Source: Chlamydiota bacterium (GTDB taxonomy: Bacteria > Chlamydiota > Chlamydiia > Chlamydiales > Criblamydiaceae). From it: DNA of 6,430 nt. Below the pieces are notes generated by a model, which was not told the DNA's origin, made no database searches, and saw nothing but the letters and a program-made list of their open reading frames with translations. The stretch is taken from positions 1-6,430 of the forward strand of contig JAJFMC010000079.1 of NCBI GenBank assembly GCA_021772365.1, in the 5' to 3' direction. Positions 1 to 5,818 of this stretch are shown piece by piece. Both the position numbers and the translations under genes were made by a program. The number at the start of each line of letters is the position of its first letter. Positions within the stretch are counted from its first letter, which is position 1.

Positions 1-524
1 AGGTCGATGGTCTTGAAAACCCCATTTGTAACCAGCGTGAAATAAAAGTAACCCGCGGTTCAAGTAAAAGTAGGCTTGATGCTCTTCAGATGAAAAAAGG
101 AGCAGAAGGTTCCCCTGGCTATATGATTGCTAAAGACGGCAAATTTTTGGGTGAATTTGGGAGGTTTTTTAATTATAGTAATTCCGAGGAGATACTCAAA
201 AAATCCTTAGAAGGTTCTAGTTCTAAACAAATCAATGGTTTAATTCAAGACCTTGTGAAATTAAAAAAAGTAATCGAAAGTGAGGGTAATAATGTTGCAT
301 TAATTGGAGCAAGCATTATCCTCTTAAAGGATAAAATTAGTGGAAAACTCACCCCAAAATTAATTGATCCTGCCCATATACAGTTCAATCCCGAGTATGA
401 ATTGGAGGATGGTAATGTATACCAAGGAGAAAAGGATAGGTTTAGTAAACAAAAAACATCAAACGTTGTAGCTGTTCAAGCCCTGATCGACTCGTTACAA
501 AAGATTGTAAAATTCAAAAAATGA
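1..524 (+). CDS. Partial protein resembling the inositol polyphosphate kinase family (C-terminal part)
   Basis: The frame is open from base 3 with no in-frame stop, so 173 residues of a longer protein are visible; the ATG at base 90 is probably internal. Motifs appear in the order expected for inositol polyphosphate kinases. A Pro-x(5)-Glu-Ile-Lys-x(3)-Gly stretch (visible residues 7-19) recalls the PxxxDxKxG signature, with Glu for Asp and a longer gap. LIGASIILLKD (100-110) sits where the family has its Ser-Ser-Leu-Leu strand. KLIDPAH (119-125) resembles the metal-binding IDF motif with Phe replaced by Pro. A final helix VQALIDSLQKIV resembles the family's C-terminal helix. If correct, it would phosphorylate inositol phosphates or a related substrate using ATP. 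The protein is rich in Lys, Asn and Ser and has no visible membrane segment. Base composition is clearly lower in GC than its neighbours, which may indicate separate origin. It ends 4 bases from the opposing gene. The family call is by eye from short motifs; a novel or degenerate kinase-like protein is the alternative. Confidence 0.5.
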   Translation, partial: VDGLENPICNQREIKVTRGSSKSRLDALQMKKGAEGSPGYMIAKDGKFLGEFGRFFNYSNSEEILKKSLEGSSSKQINGLIQDLVKLKKVIESEGNNVALIGASIILLKDKISGKLTPKLIDPAHIQFNPEYELEDGNVYQGEKDRFSKQKTSNVVAVQALIDSLQKIVKFKK

Positions 525-528
525 AGTA

Positions 529-843
529 TCAAATTTCCAGTTCGAGGAGCGCTTGTCCGAGGGCTTTTCCTTGGGCGTCTATACGCAGGAGGCCTGTGCC
601 GCCTTGCCCGAGGATGCCGACAAGCACGAAATTAATGGCCCAGAGGTTGGGCATCGGGTATCTGATGACTTCTTTGACGCCTAGAGGTGCGAAATATTTG
701 GCGACTTTTTCTTCTGTAAGGATAGCGAGGATGAGGTCGTAATCTTCTTCTTTGTAGGCGATGACTCCGATATTGGCATTCCCCCCTTTATCACCACTCC
801 TCGCATAAGCGATGTCGTATAGTTTGGGTGTCTTTGTTCTCAT
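529..843 (-). CDS. AtuA-like small ferredoxin-fold domain protein (stand-alone)
   Basis: This 104-residue protein begins with the pattern LYDIAYARSGDKGGNANIG (residues 8-26), the signature of the small C-terminal domain found fused to many AtuA/DUF1446 proteins and separate in others. The later segment RYPMPNLWAINFVL (61-74) and the GQGGTGLLRIDAQGKALG region (79-96) also fit that domain, which has been described as ferredoxin-fold. Its biochemical role is not established. The ATG at 841-843 overlaps the TGA of the upstream gene (840-842) as ATGA, so translation is almost certainly coupled and the two products are probably made in equal amounts and act together. It is the last gene of the - strand operon; its stop (529-531) lies 4 bases from the stop of the convergent + strand gene, leaving no intergenic space for a terminator. 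No signal peptide or membrane segment is visible. Confidence 0.85.
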   Translation of the reverse strand: MRTKTPKLYDIAYARSGDKGGNANIGVIAYKEEDYDLILAILTEEKVAKYFAPLGVKEVIRYPMPNLWAINFVLVGILGQGGTGLLRIDAQGKALGQALLELEI

Positions 844-2198
844 GACTTCACCTGCAGAATTGTGACGGAGGGGTGTATTTTTTCCGTAGCAATCAGTGCT
901 GGCCAGTAGGAGTATATCGGTCGCACTTTGGGTCGCCCCGCTGAGTAACCCGTCATCCCTTGCGGTCCGCTGGTGACGAGGGGAGCTATCTCTTTGGCAA
1001 GCTGCTGTAATGGTTCTTTGTTTTGGTCGCGTGCTGCGATGCGTAGCACAGTTTCGTTGGTGTTATAGGTTTGAAGACCCGGAACGACGTCGCCGGTGCC
1101 GAGGCATTCGACTAAAAACTCTTCGGGTTCGAGTCCTAGGGTACTTAGGCGTTGGCGGACGATCTCCCCACAGCGCCGTCCTTTCTCGTGGCAGTCGCGA
1201 CCGTATAGTGTGATCATCCCTTCGACCTTATAGCCGTCGCGGTATGTGGCGCTGACTTTGAGGTCTTTTGGCGGAGGTTTTCCTTTGGCGCCGATGACTT
1301 TGACCCGGTTTTTTGTGATTTCTTCGACCTCTAGAGAAAGGAAAGAGACGGTAACGTCGGGGCTGAGGTAGTTGTCGGGATCGCCAATTTCATAGAGCAG
1401 CTGTTCTTTGACGGTTTCAATGGTGACGGCACCGTCGGTGTTGTCGGGTTTTGTGACGATGATGCTGCCGTCTTCATACATTTCGATGACGGGATATCCC
1501 GGGTGTGTCATGGAATCGATGGATAGCCAATTGGTGGAGAATCCACCGGTGATTTGCGTGCCGCATTCGATGAGGTGGCCGGCGATGGTGGCGCTGGCGA
1601 TGTTGTCGAAATCGTTCCACGACCAGTTGTAGTGCGCGATACAGGGTGCTGCGGTGAGGCATGGGTCGGCAACACGGCCGGTGATGATGATGTCGGCTCC
1701 TTGTTGTAATGCTTCGACGATAGGTTTTGAGCCTATGTAGACATTGGCTGTGGCAATGTTGTTTTGTACGGTGCCGATGGTTTCGTTCGTGTCTATATTG
1801 GGGTAGTTAGATGGCGGGCTGTTTGTTAGTTCGTCGATGACGTCGTCACCAGCGATGACAGCAATTTTTAATGGGCCAGAATTATGTTCGGTCAGGAGCT
1901 TTTGACAGGCGATGCCGCAGCCTTGTGGGTTGAGTCCACCTGCGTTGGTGATGAGCGTGAGTTTTCGTCCCGATTGCCAGTGTGCTGCTAAGGAGCGGAC
2001 TACGTCGAGGAAATCTTTGGCGTAGCCTGCATCCGGGTCTTTTTGTTTTTGGACGGCGAGGATCGACATGGATACTTCGGCGAGGTAGTCCATGGTGAGG
2101 ACGTCGAGGTCCTGTTGTTGTTGGACGAGGGTGGCTGCTGCGGTGTTACGATCACCCCAGAAAGCTTGTGCGTTTCCGATTTTTAGTGGTTTGCCCAT
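840..2198 (-). CDS. Acyclic terpene utilisation AtuA family protein (DUF1446)
   Basis: The 452-residue product carries the conserved blocks of the AtuA/DUF1446 family: LITNAGGLNP (82-91), IITGRVADPC (171-180), HLIECGTQITGG (208-219) and the C-terminal SGPQGMTGY...GRPKVRPI (410-428). The family is named for AtuA of the Pseudomonas citronellol/geraniol pathway. Its reaction is unproven, although its genes sit regularly beside acyl-CoA carboxylase and acyl-CoA dehydrogenase genes, as here. The length suits the large domain alone; the small domain that is fused in many homologues is the next gene, overlapping by 4 bases. The ATG lies 2 bases after the TAA of the carboxyltransferase gene, and an AGG seven bases upstream supports this start. 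The protein looks cytoplasmic, with no signal peptide or transmembrane segment. Family membership is secure; assigning terpene degradation to this organism is not. Confidence 0.9.
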   Translation of the reverse strand: MGKPLKIGNAQAFWGDRNTAAATLVQQQQDLDVLTMDYLAEVSMSILAVQKQKDPDAGYAKDFLDVVRSLAAHWQSGRKLTLITNAGGLNPQGCGIACQKLLTEHNSGPLKIAVIAGDDVIDELTNSPPSNYPNIDTNETIGTVQNNIATANVYIGSKPIVEALQQGADIIITGRVADPCLTAAPCIAHYNWSWNDFDNIASATIAGHLIECGTQITGGFSTNWLSIDSMTHPGYPVIEMYEDGSIIVTKPDNTDGAVTIETVKEQLLYEIGDPDNYLSPDVTVSFLSLEVEEITKNRVKVIGAKGKPPPKDLKVSATYRDGYKVEGMITLYGRDCHEKGRRCGEIVRQRLSTLGLEPEEFLVECLGTGDVVPGLQTYNTNETVLRIAARDQNKEPLQQLAKEIAPLVTSGPQGMTGYSAGRPKVRPIYSYWPALIATEKIHPSVTILQVKS

Positions 2199-2200
2199 AT

Positions 2201-3844
2201 TTATACCTGGATGACGCCGGTGTGGAAAGTTTTTTTGTTCATGGGTGATCGCAAAACAAGTTCCAGGGTCGTTGTCAGCACTTCCCGCGTTGTATGTGGT
2301 GCGATGATGTTATCGATCCATCCACGTGCTGCTCCGTAGCGGATATCCATTTGTTCGAGGTAGCGTTTTTGCATTTTCTTTCGCATTTTGTGGGCTTCTT
2401 TTTCATCGAGGGGGTGGCCATCGCGTTCTGCTTTTCGTTTCTCGACATCAAAAAGGGTATCGGCTGCCTGGTCTGCGCCCATGACGGCATATTTAGCATT
2501 GGGCCAAGCGAATATAAAGTTGGGATCGTAGGCTTTTCCACAAAGGGCGTAGTTTCCTGCACCGAACGAGTTTCCGGTGATGATAGTAATTTTGGGAACG
2601 ACCGAGTTACTGACAGCGCTGACGAGTTTTGCTCCGCTGCGGATGATGCCCGACTGTTCTGCTTTTTTACCGACCATGAATCCAAATACGTCTTGGATGA
2701 AGATAATAGGAATACGTGACTGATTACAGTCCATGACAAATCGTGCTGCTTTGTCAGCACTCTCGGCGTAGAGGACACCGCCGATTTCAATCTCTCCGCG
2801 TCCCGTGACACCATGCTTTCGTTGGTTGGCGACGAGGCCTACGGGGATGCCGTTGATTTTTGCGAAGGAGGTGACGATTGTCGGTCCGTAGTCAGCTTTG
2901 TACTCATGTAGTGATCCCCTGTCGACGATACATGTCAGCACGTCATGAACGTCGTACGCCTTTTTTCCGTCGCCACTGACGATATCGTAGAGGTTGTAAG
3001 GGTAGTGTTCGACTTCAAAAGAAGTGTGGCTGCTGCTGCGCTGTGGATCTTGTGGCAGCATATCGACGAGGGAACGGATTTTCATCAGGCACGACTTATC
3101 ATCTTTTTCTAGGAAGTCGACGGTACCGCTGATTTCTGCGTGCATGCGTGCTCCACCAAGCTCTTCGGGGTCGACGATCTGTCCTATGGCTGCTTTGACG
3201 AGAGCTGGGCCAGCGAGGTATAGTCCGCTGCCTTCGGTCATTAGCAGTTTATCACATAACACAGGCAGATACCCTCCACCTGCTATGCAGTTGCCCATGA
3301 TGGCAGCAATCTGTGTGATACCGTTAGCGGAGATGATCGCATTGTTGCGGAAGATACGTCCGAAATCATCTTCGTCGGGGAATACCTCATCCTGGAGGGG
3401 GAGGTAAACGCCTGATGAGTCTACAAGGTAGATAATGGGTAGGCGGCATTCGAAGGCAATCTTCTGTGCACGTAGCAACTTTTTGACAGATTGTGGAAAC
3501 ATCGCTCCGGCTTTGACGGTGGCGTCGTTGGCAATGATCATACATGTCCGCCCACAGACGTCACCAATACCCGTAATCACACCGGCAGCGGTGATGTCGC
3601 CGATATCGGTGTACATCTCGTAGCCGGCCCAAATACCTAACTCAAAGAAAGTGTCAACGTTGTCGAGGAGGAGGTCGAGTCTATCGCGAGCAGTGAGGCG
3701 ACCGAGTCGGTGTTGTCGATCTCTTCCTTTTTTACCACCACCTTGCCGAAGAGTTGATTCGTCAGTGGCCAGCGATTCTGTCATACTAAGGAGTGATGAT
3801 GCCGCTTTTGTAACAGGGGTTTTCTTATCTTCTGCCATAACCAT
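2201..3844 (-). CDS. Acyl-CoA carboxylase carboxyltransferase (beta) subunit, MCC/GCC-like
   Basis: The 547-residue protein is a complete two-domain carboxyltransferase of the crotonase-related fold, close to the usual length (about 530-550) of methylcrotonyl-CoA carboxylase beta subunits. It would move a carboxyl group from carboxybiotin to an acyl-CoA. The N-domain shows LVDSSGVYLP (140-149), DEVFPDEDDFGRIF (152-165) and the Gly-rich AGGGYLP (188-194). The C-domain shows RGEIEIGGVLYAESADKAARF (349-369), FGFMVGK (387-393) and GNSFGAGNYALCG (424-436). The FGRIF and GFMVG blocks favour MCC or geranyl-CoA carboxylase over propionyl- or acetyl-CoA carboxylase. No biotin-attachment motif or ATP-grasp domain is present, so a separate alpha subunit is needed and is not in this window. 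The ATG at 3844 directly abuts the TAA of the acyl-CoA dehydrogenase gene and has an AGG seven bases upstream; a second ATG two codons in (3838) is a possible alternative. The exact substrate is inferred, not shown. Confidence 0.92.
   Translation of the reverse strand: MVMAEDKKTPVTKAASSLLSMTESLATDESTLRQGGGKKGRDRQHRLGRLTARDRLDLLLDNVDTFFELGIWAGYEMYTDIGDITAAGVITGIGDVCGRTCMIIANDATVKAGAMFPQSVKKLLRAQKIAFECRLPIIYLVDSSGVYLPLQDEVFPDEDDFGRIFRNNAIISANGITQIAAIMGNCIAGGGYLPVLCDKLLMTEGSGLYLAGPALVKAAIGQIVDPEELGGARMHAEISGTVDFLEKDDKSCLMKIRSLVDMLPQDPQRSSSHTSFEVEHYPYNLYDIVSGDGKKAYDVHDVLTCIVDRGSLHEYKADYGPTIVTSFAKINGIPVGLVANQRKHGVTGRGEIEIGGVLYAESADKAARFVMDCNQSRIPIIFIQDVFGFMVGKKAEQSGIIRSGAKLVSAVSNSVVPKITIITGNSFGAGNYALCGKAYDPNFIFAWPNAKYAVMGADQAADTLFDVEKRKAERDGHPLDEKEAHKMRKKMQKRYLEQMDIRYGAARGWIDNIIAPHTTREVLTTTLELVLRSPMNKKTFHTGVIQV
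2206..2208 (-). promoter_or_regulatory. Weak Shine-Dalgarno of the AtuA-family gene, embedded in the preceding gene
   Basis: Read on the - strand, AGG lies seven bases upstream of the ATG at 2196-2198, inside the last codons of the carboxyltransferase gene, and the TAA follows immediately. The position supports the chosen start and suggests that ribosomes ending on the upstream gene can restart here. Confidence 0.55.
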
Positions 3845-5602
3845 TTATACACCTGTGATTTGATCGGATATTGCTTCGACCTCTTGATCAAAATTATTAT
3901 AGATCTCTTTGTGGTTGACATCCATGATGCGGAATGCTCTTTTACAATAGTGTTTTCCTATTGTCAGGTCATTTTCTAGGAGGTGTTCTTTATCGCGTGC
4001 TGCCTTGAGATCGGTGTCCAATTTGCTGAGAACTGCAGAGGTCGTATAAAGAGCGATGGCACAGTTGGCGATGCGGTTGAGTTGCAGCTGTTGCTCGATA
4101 ATGTCCTCTTTGTGTTTAGCTAGGAGCTTGATGATGTCGATGCCGAAACGTCGGAGGTTTTTGACAAATAGTTTTTTCTCATTCTGCAGTTTGTCGGATT
4201 CGATATCGAGTGCCGGTAGTCGAATTCTTCTGGTGAGGTCGCCAAACGCACTCCATAGGCTGTTGATATTGCCTAGGGGTTTTGTGAAAAAGTCAGCCAT
4301 TCCTTTGAGTTGCATTCCGACGTCACGCATACCGACGACACCGATAAATGCGCGTAGCACTTCGTTGGAACCTTCGCCGATCATGTTGAGTCTCGCGTCG
4401 CGCATCATTCGTTCAAAAGGCTCGCTGGTAAAAAATGAGCGTCCACCGAATATCTGCATGGTATCGTAGAGGATTTGCCATAGGGCATCGCTGGCGAATA
4501 CTTTAAGGATAGCGGATTCAAGCATCACGTCTTCAATGCCGTTGTCGATGAATCCTGCTGTTAGGTAGGTCGTTGCATCCATCGCATAGCATAGAGCTGA
4601 CATATTGGCGATTTTGTCTTTGACGAGAGGGAACGATGCGAGTGGGCGCTTGAACTGATGCCGTGTTGTGGCATGGTCAATGGCGCGCTGGACGCAGTAT
4701 TTAGAGACCCCTGTGCACATAGCGCCGAAGGTGGTACGCCCGTAGTCGAGGCATGTCAGGCAGACTCGTAATCCACCACCGAGAGGGCCAAGGACATTTT
4801 CTTCAGGAACTTCGAGGTCGGTGAATTCAAAATTCGTCGTTCGTGTGCCGCGGATGCCGACTTTTTCTAGTCCTGGCTCCGTAATTTTTAGTCCCTTCAT
4901 ATCCGGTGTGATGAGGAAGGCTGTGACTTTTTCTTCTTTTTTGCCACTTTTGGTTTCGACTTCTGTTTTGGCCATGAGGGTAACGACTTGTGCGATGCTT
5001 CCGTTAGTGGTCCATTGTTTTTTACCGTTGATTCGGTAGACTTTTTTTTCGGGATCATAGACCGCTTTCGTTTCGACGCCTGCGGCGTCGGATCCGGCAT
5101 TTGCTTCTGTGAGTGAGAAGGCTGCGATTTTTTTTCCTTTCGATAGGTCTGGCAGCCATTTGTCTTTTTGTTCTTGATTACCGAAGAGGAGGATTCCTTT
5201 GAGGCCGATGCTTTGGTGGGCATTTGTGAATACAGCGGTGCCGCCGCAACGTTCGGCGATGATCTCTATTGCTTGGCAGTAAGCGTTTTGGCTCATTTCG
5301 AGGCCGCCATACTGTTTCGGCACCGTCATGCCGAGGAGGCCTACGTCTCCGAGGCCGTTGATAACATCTTGGGGGATGATGGCGTTTTTATCGATGGTGT
5401 CGGGGTCGAGGTTTTTTTCGACGTAGTCTCTTAGATTGGTGAGAAATTGTTTTGTATTTTCTTTTTCCTCATCGGAAGGTGTGGGGTAGGGAAAAAGTTG
5501 GTCGGTGTCTACTTTACCAAAGTAGAGTTGTTTGGCAAAAGTCGGCGCTTCTTCGTTTGCAAAGAGGAGTTCTTCTGCGAGTTTTTTTTGTTCTTCATCC
5601 AT
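3845..5602 (-). CDS. Acyl-CoA dehydrogenase with VLCAD/ACAD9-like C-terminal extension
   Basis: The 585-residue FAD-dependent flavoprotein would introduce the alpha-beta double bond into an acyl-CoA. Visible blocks are: the N-terminal helical domain with VGLLGMTVPKQYGGLEMS (87-104); the FAD/acyl-CoA motif AFSLTEANAGSDA (161-173); INGKKQWTTNGS (191-202); the substrate-domain stretch KVGIRGTRTTNFEF (247-260); RHQFKRPLASFPLVKDKIA (314-332); IFGGRSF (384-390); and RDARLNMIGEGSNEVLR (401-417). Glu410, in the position of the classical catalytic base, is present (codon 4375-4373). About 155 residues follow, rich in basic residues and helices, as in the VLCAD/ACAD9 group, against about 380-400 residues in total for ordinary enzymes. 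That extension mediates membrane or partner contacts in the mitochondrial relatives; its role here is unknown. There is no signal peptide. It is the first gene of the operon, with AAGGAG six bases before the ATG. Chain length or branching preference cannot be read from the sequence. Confidence 0.93.
   Translation of the reverse strand: MDEEQKKLAEELLFANEEAPTFAKQLYFGKVDTDQLFPYPTPSDEEKENTKQFLTNLRDYVEKNLDPDTIDKNAIIPQDVINGLGDVGLLGMTVPKQYGGLEMSQNAYCQAIEIIAERCGGTAVFTNAHQSIGLKGILLFGNQEQKDKWLPDLSKGKKIAAFSLTEANAGSDAAGVETKAVYDPEKKVYRINGKKQWTTNGSIAQVVTLMAKTEVETKSGKKEEKVTAFLITPDMKGLKITEPGLEKVGIRGTRTTNFEFTDLEVPEENVLGPLGGGLRVCLTCLDYGRTTFGAMCTGVSKYCVQRAIDHATTRHQFKRPLASFPLVKDKIANMSALCYAMDATTYLTAGFIDNGIEDVMLESAILKVFASDALWQILYDTMQIFGGRSFFTSEPFERMMRDARLNMIGEGSNEVLRAFIGVVGMRDVGMQLKGMADFFTKPLGNINSLWSAFGDLTRRIRLPALDIESDKLQNEKKLFVKNLRRFGIDIIKLLAKHKEDIIEQQLQLNRIANCAIALYTTSAVLSKLDTDLKAARDKEHLLENDLTIGKHYCKRAFRIMDVNHKEIYNNFDQEVEAISDQITGV
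3852..3854 (-). promoter_or_regulatory. Weak Shine-Dalgarno of the carboxyltransferase gene, embedded in the preceding gene
   Basis: Read on the - strand, AGG lies seven bases upstream of the ATG at 3842-3844, within the final codons of the acyl-CoA dehydrogenase gene. The TAA stop and the ATG start are directly adjacent. This favours the first ATG over the second one two codons later and fits translational reinitiation. Confidence 0.5.
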
Positions 5603-5608
5603 AGCTAT

Positions 5609-5614
5609 CTCCTT
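5609..5614 (-). promoter_or_regulatory. Shine-Dalgarno of the acyl-CoA dehydrogenase gene
   Basis: AAGGAG on the - strand, six bases before the ATG at 5600-5602. It is the strongest ribosome binding site in the window and fixes the start of the first operon gene. Confidence 0.85.
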
Positions 5615-5628
5615 TTGAATACAATACT

Positions 5629-5658
5629 CATATAACAGAAGGTAAAATTATTTTGTAA
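5629..5658 (-). promoter_or_regulatory. Possible sigma-70-type promoter for the four-gene operon
   Basis: In the AT-rich stretch upstream of the operon, TTACAA (5653-5658) is followed after 17-18 bases by TTATAT/TATATG (5629-5635), read on the - strand. Both boxes match the consensus only partly (about 3 and 4 of 6). The location, just upstream of the first gene and its ribosome binding site and downstream of the inverted repeat, is the better argument. Any AT-rich region yields such matches. Confidence 0.35.
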
Positions 5659-5714
5659 TCGATTTCTTTTTGTGTGTTGGACCGTAGATGAAGTAAGAAG
5701 CACGAGCTGGACGT

Positions 5715-5807
5715 GAGAGGTGCGAGACGGAGTGGGCGTGCGAGTTACCTTATCTCCGACTAGAGAATCCTTATCACCTCACAACGCCACTCCCTCTCGC
5801 GCCTCTC
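5715..5807. repeat. Large GC-rich imperfect inverted repeat (possible long hairpin) after the M16 peptidase gene
   Basis: The left arm 5715-5739 pairs with the right arm 5784-5807: GAGAGG with CCTCTC at the base, then a G-U pair, GCGAGA with TCTCGC, one C-C mismatch, GGAGTGG with CCACTCC, one bulged G and CGT with ACG. That is about 23 pairs. Several more weak pairs continue inward (5740-5744 with 5778-5782). The loop contains a 7-base direct repeat CCTTATC (5748-5754 and 5769-5775) and a small TCTC/GAGA stem (5753-5756 with 5763-5766). The arm ends 11 bases after the stop codon of the M16 peptidase gene, so in that transcript it would fold as a 3' hairpin. No T-run follows on the - strand, so a standard intrinsic terminator is not supported. 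It could be a 3'-end stabiliser, a dispersed palindromic element or a remnant of a miniature mobile element. Confidence 0.7.
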
Positions 5808-5818
5808 CGGACCTGCGC

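Larger units (their letters stand above)
529..5602 (-). other. Putative four-gene operon: acyl-CoA dehydrogenase, carboxyltransferase, AtuA, AtuA-like small domain
   Basis: Four - strand genes follow one another with 0, 2 and -4 bases between them and no internal space for a promoter or terminator outside coding sequence. The gene content matches the dehydrogenation-then-carboxylation logic of the Atu (citronellyl-CoA) and Liu (isovaleryl-CoA) pathways. The window lacks the biotin carboxylase/biotin carrier subunit, the enoyl-CoA hydratase and any lyase. Co-transcription is inferred from spacing only. Confidence 0.85.

Noticed and set aside
90..524. ATG at base 90 as the real start of the + strand gene
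   Set aside because: The frame stays open to base 3 with protein-like sequence that extends the kinase-like motif region, so the gene probably begins before the window.
2294..2719. 141-codon open frame on the + strand
   Set aside because: It lies wholly inside the well-supported carboxyltransferase gene on the other strand, is rich in Phe, Ser and Cys, and shows no family motif.
2275..2814. 179-codon open frame on the - strand, overlapping the carboxyltransferase in another frame
   Set aside because: It has no recognisable motif, while the overlapping frame carries the conserved carboxyltransferase C-domain.
4056..4469. 137-codon open frame on the + strand
   Set aside because: It is antisense to the C-terminal half of the acyl-CoA dehydrogenase, with Ser/Arg/Leu-rich sequence typical of a reverse-strand shadow.
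5690..5818. Standard intrinsic terminator for the M16 peptidase gene
   Set aside because: The hairpin is strong, but no run of T follows it on the - strand; it is reported as an inverted repeat only.
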